The notes under the pieces are model-generated. The model was given only the letters and a program-made list of their open reading frames with translations. It was not told where the DNA came from and ran no database searches. The translations under genes were made by a program, and so were the position numbers. This document shows, one piece after another, positions 6,152-8,430 of a stretch of DNA of 8,430 nucleotides. Numbering within the stretch: the first letter of the stretch is position 1; every line of letters begins with the position of its first letter. This DNA comes from Candidatus Woesearchaeota archaeon (GTDB taxonomy: Archaea > Nanobdellota > Nanobdellia > UBA10117 > WJKY01): NCBI GenBank assembly GCA_014728835.1, contig WJKY01000063.1:1-8430 (forward strand). Reading direction: 5' to 3'.

Positions 6152-8371
6152 TTAGCCAAAAAACTTTTTTAAAGCTTCTACTATATGTTTTTCTGGCCAA
6201 CCTGAAATTCTTAAAGCATTCTTGATTTCACGTTTTGAAAAGCCCATACCCTTACTTCTTTGTACATAACTATGTAATCCTGCTATGTGAGGGGAAAGTG
6301 GTTTTTCTTTTGGCGGTTTTTGCTTAAAATGATAACCAAGCAATATAATCCATAACACAGCAGATATTGCAAGAACAACTAAAGATATTTGTAATGGTCG
6401 CATGTCAATTATGATTTCAGATATTGATTTTCCAGCAACTGTAAACAAAGAAAATCCTGGCGAGGTAACATCAAAATAAGTAAAAGATTCATCTGATCTT
6501 ACTTCTTTAACTGGTAAACTTTCATTTTTTCTAACAGCAAATAAACTGTTAATATCTATTCTTTTTTCCGCTAGTAAAATATTTGGGACTTTATATCTAA
6601 TTGTTGTGCTATTGATATTTTTATTAGGGATTGTTGAATAAATATTAGAGCAAGAGAGAATTGTATTATCTGAAACACCAGAAACATCTGAGCAATCCCC
6701 AACTGTTTTAACTTTTGATTCAACTGAAACTTTTTCAGGCAAATCAGCACCTTCTTTTAAATTTATCTTTAAACTTTCTAATATTTGGCTTTTTGGAACA
6801 ACAGCAGTTAATGTGTTTGTTTTTTCATTAAAACTCATACCTGGTTCAAGGTATGTATATGTTTTTTTCTTAACTGTTTCTATTGGCGTATATGGAGCTG
6901 TGGTTCCGCTTGTAGATCCACCATTATCATCTTCTGTAGCTTTTTTACATGCTGAAGCACTATTACAATCATTATCATCACAATCTATTTTTCCATCACA
7001 ATCATCGTCAATATTATTATTACAGTTTTCACTCGCACCCGGATTTACTGCAGAATTACCATCATTACAATCTCTAACGCCACAATAACTAGTAAAATAT
7101 GGAGAAGGACTATACCCATCTCCATCTGCATCTAGACAAACAAGAGGTAAGTAATCTCCGCCGTTGGTTATATTACTTGTGCTATTATATGGTAAACTAG
7201 TATTACCAATTCCGTCATCGTCTGTATCATTTCCCGAATAATCTCCCCAATAATTTCCACCCATACAACTTCCATTAATCAAATTTGAAATACCAGCACA
7301 ATTATAAGTTATATTCCAGTAATTTGTTCCATCATCAAAAGCATTTATACCTCCAGAACAATTTATATAATTATTATATATCCAATTTACATTAGTTCCA
7401 GTTAAATTAATACCAACACAACCAGATCCATTAATTATATTTTTAGTAACATTTGTTTCATTTGAAGAATTTAAGTATATCCCATAATCTGCTGGATTAG
7501 TAATTGTATTTCCTAATATTGATGTATGATTTGCATTAATAATTTGTATGCCATCATCAGTTATATTATTGCTTTTAATTATATTATTAATAGCCCATAC
7601 TTTGATGGCAGCGTAATTAAAGCTTTTATTACCTGTGTTGTATATAGTATTATTTTCAATTCTTTGGCTTTGAGAAGAAACATTAAAACCATTACCAGTA
7701 TTATTATGTATTGTATTATCAGCAAATGTATTTCCAGGTGGATAACAACCATTACCAATGTGTATAGCGTTTTTGCTTATGTTATATATTTCATTGTTTC
7801 TGAATGGAATATCTACTACTGTTTCTAAATACATTCCATGCGTAGCATTATATATTATATTATCAGGTATGGTACCGTTTATAACATCTTTTAAATAAAA
7901 CCCATAAGTTGAATTATATACAGTAACATTCTCAATAGTAACATTTTTATTTCCTCCCGAAGCACTATCTATTCGAACACCAGAATTATAGCCAACAAAA
8001 GTACAATTTCTAATTGTTATATTTTCTTTGCCACTGCTATATACTCCATAACTACCAGCAGCATTAGACCCATATATAATAGTATTAGTTGTTTCACAAG
8101 CAAGAGTACCATAACTTTCATTAAATATGATGGCTCCGTCAACAGCGTCGTTATCGTCTAAATTATATGAACCTTCTGCTATACAACGCCCCGCATGGCT
8201 CACCTGCATATTTTCTGTTGCAGCAATACAGGGACCCCACGGCCCATATTCGGGCTTTTCAATAGTAGAGGCCCCTGTCATGTTATGTATTCCACCAAAT
8301 ACCACAATCAATATAAGTAATATTCCTACTAAACCCATGCCATAGATTATATTTTTTTCTTCGTCTTTCAT
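6152..8371 (-). CDS. Membrane-anchored beta-helix surface protein with MopE-like and PGF-pre-PGF-like regions
   Basis: This is probably a cell-surface glycoprotein of unknown ligand. Residues 11-28 are a signal anchor or signal peptide. From about 98 to 385 there are right-handed parallel beta-helix (PbH1/NosD-type) repeats of the form NITI-NCTF-GYNSGVRI, ending in the NosD-like GGNYWGDYSGNDTDDDGIGN (371-390). Residues 412-469 form a MopE-like cysteine- and aspartate-rich metal-binding segment (DADGDGY, then DCNDGNSAVNPGASENC, DDDCDG). A Ser/Thr/Gly linker leads to a beta-rich region (about 510-648) ending SFTYFDVTSPGFSLFTVAG, which resembles the archaeal PGF-pre-PGF domain. A membrane helix spans 659-680, and a basic cytoplasmic tail follows. 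There are 30 N-X-S/T sequons, 28 of them before residue 405, indicating heavy N-glycosylation. The ATG overlaps the stop of the upstream gene as ATGA. No enzymatic residues are evident; carbohydrate binding or adhesion is inference. Confidence 0.85.
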   Translation of the reverse strand: MKDEEKNIIYGMGLVGILLILIVVFGGIHNMTGASTIEKPEYGPWGPCIAATENMQVSHAGRCIAEGSYNLDDNDAVDGAIIFNESYGTLACETTNTIIYGSNAAGSYGVYSSGKENITIRNCTFVGYNSGVRIDSASGGNKNVTIENVTVYNSTYGFYLKDVINGTIPDNIIYNATHGMYLETVVDIPFRNNEIYNISKNAIHIGNGCYPPGNTFADNTIHNNTGNGFNVSSQSQRIENNTIYNTGNKSFNYAAIKVWAINNIIKSNNITDDGIQIINANHTSILGNTITNPADYGIYLNSSNETNVTKNIINGSGCVGINLTGTNVNWIYNNYINCSGGINAFDDGTNYWNITYNCAGISNLINGSCMGGNYWGDYSGNDTDDDGIGNTSLPYNSTSNITNGGDYLPLVCLDADGDGYSPSPYFTSYCGVRDCNDGNSAVNPGASENCNNNIDDDCDGKIDCDDNDCNSASACKKATEDDNGGSTSGTTAPYTPIETVKKKTYTYLEPGMSFNEKTNTLTAVVPKSQILESLKINLKEGADLPEKVSVESKVKTVGDCSDVSGVSDNTILSCSNIYSTIPNKNINSTTIRYKVPNILLAEKRIDINSLFAVRKNESLPVKEVRSDESFTYFDVTSPGFSLFTVAGKSISEIIIDMRPLQISLVVLAISAVLWIILLGYHFKQKPPKEKPLSPHIAGLHSYVQRSKGMGFSKREIKNALRISGWPEKHIVEALKKFFG

Positions 8372-8430
8372 ATTAGGAATCCGCCTTTAGCAACTGCTTT
8401 GCCGCTAAAATCAACTGAGTATTCCATAAG
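8368..8430 (-). CDS. C-terminal end of an unidentified gene
   Basis: The minus strand carries an open frame entering from the right edge and ending in TGA at 8370-8368, with a visible C-terminus LMEYSVDFSGKAVAKGGFLI. The stop overlaps the ATG of the surface-protein gene (ATGA), the same arrangement as at the hel308 junction. A second frame is also open to a TAA at 8375-8373 and would end QLILAAKQLLKADS. The first is preferred because its third codon positions are mostly A or T, as in the neighbouring genes, while the second uses many G-ending codons. Twenty residues are too few to name the product. Confidence 0.5.
   Translation of the reverse strand, partial: LMEYSVDFSGKAVAKGGFLI

Noticed and set aside
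6813..7088. Plus-strand open frame of 91 codons
   Set aside because: It lies opposite the MopE-like and linker region of the surface protein; its Ser/Leu-rich composition is what Asp/Asn codons give when read in reverse.
7526..7828. Plus-strand open frame of 100 codons rich in Ile and Tyr
   Set aside because: It is the reverse-frame shadow of the Asn- and Ile-rich beta-helix repeats; no ribosome site or promoter, and the opposite frame has clear domain structure.
7300..8100. Repeated short AT-rich words (such as tatattatt) that could look like a DNA repeat array
   Set aside because: The spacing is irregular and the words encode Asn-Ile/Thr-Ile steps of the beta-helix; there are no exact spaced repeats of CRISPR type.
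8127..8345. Plus-strand open frame of 72 codons
   Set aside because: Shadow of the N-terminal region of the surface protein, with no independent signal.
1..8430. Defence or mobile system
   Set aside because: No transposase, integrase, nuclease, toxin-antitoxin pair, terminal repeat or composition shift was seen; the helicase carries the full Hel308 architecture rather than that of a defence helicase.

Overview
The window looks like a piece of an AT-rich archaeal genome, most likely from the DPANN/Woesearchaeota-Pacearchaeota type of lineage. The evidence is archaeal-type SecD and SecF without SecA-linked genes, a Hel308 (Ski2-like) repair helicase, an archaeal TrmI-type tRNA methyltransferase, a beta-helix surface protein with a PGF-pre-PGF-like region and about 30 N-glycosylation sequons, a TATA box positioned for leaderless transcripts, and Shine-Dalgarno sites inside operons. 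Assignment to a phylum is inference. No rRNA, tRNA, CRISPR array or insertion sequence was seen, and coding density is very high.

Layout: transcription is mostly leftward. Positions 1-547 hold the 5' part of a membrane protein of the SpoIIM (DUF95) family. It starts at a GTG behind a strong GGAGG site and runs off the left edge. Upstream of it lie secD (575-2107) and secF (about 2097-2996), which overlap by 11 bases. The three genes form one apparent operon. A 54-bp divergent intergenic region (2997-3050) separates secF from a rightward tRNA (adenine-N1) methyltransferase gene (3051-3635). It contains one palindromic TATA element that fits both directions and a perfect 12-bp palindrome. The methyltransferase converges with a second leftward operon whose last gene overlaps its 3' end by 12 bases.

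The second operon reads, in transcription order: the last 20 codons of an unidentified gene (8430-8368), a 739-residue membrane-anchored surface protein (8371-6152), hel308 (about 6142-4028) and a small basic helical protein of unknown function (4031-3624). Three of the junctions are overlapping or nearly abutting (ATGA overlap; 9 bases; ATGA overlap), so translational coupling is likely.

Functionally, the left operon concerns the membrane and secretion: SecD and SecF assist Sec-dependent export, and SpoIIM may be a membrane partner of unknown role. The surface protein is itself a Sec substrate by topology. Hel308 and TrmI are informational housekeeping genes. I do not see a clear new defence or mobile system. 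The items most worth following are the SecDF-SpoIIM linkage, the PDZ-like insertion in SecD, the TrmI lacking its N-terminal domain, the shared TATA/palindrome region, the unknown gene coupled to hel308, and the cytoplasmic helical tail on the surface protein.
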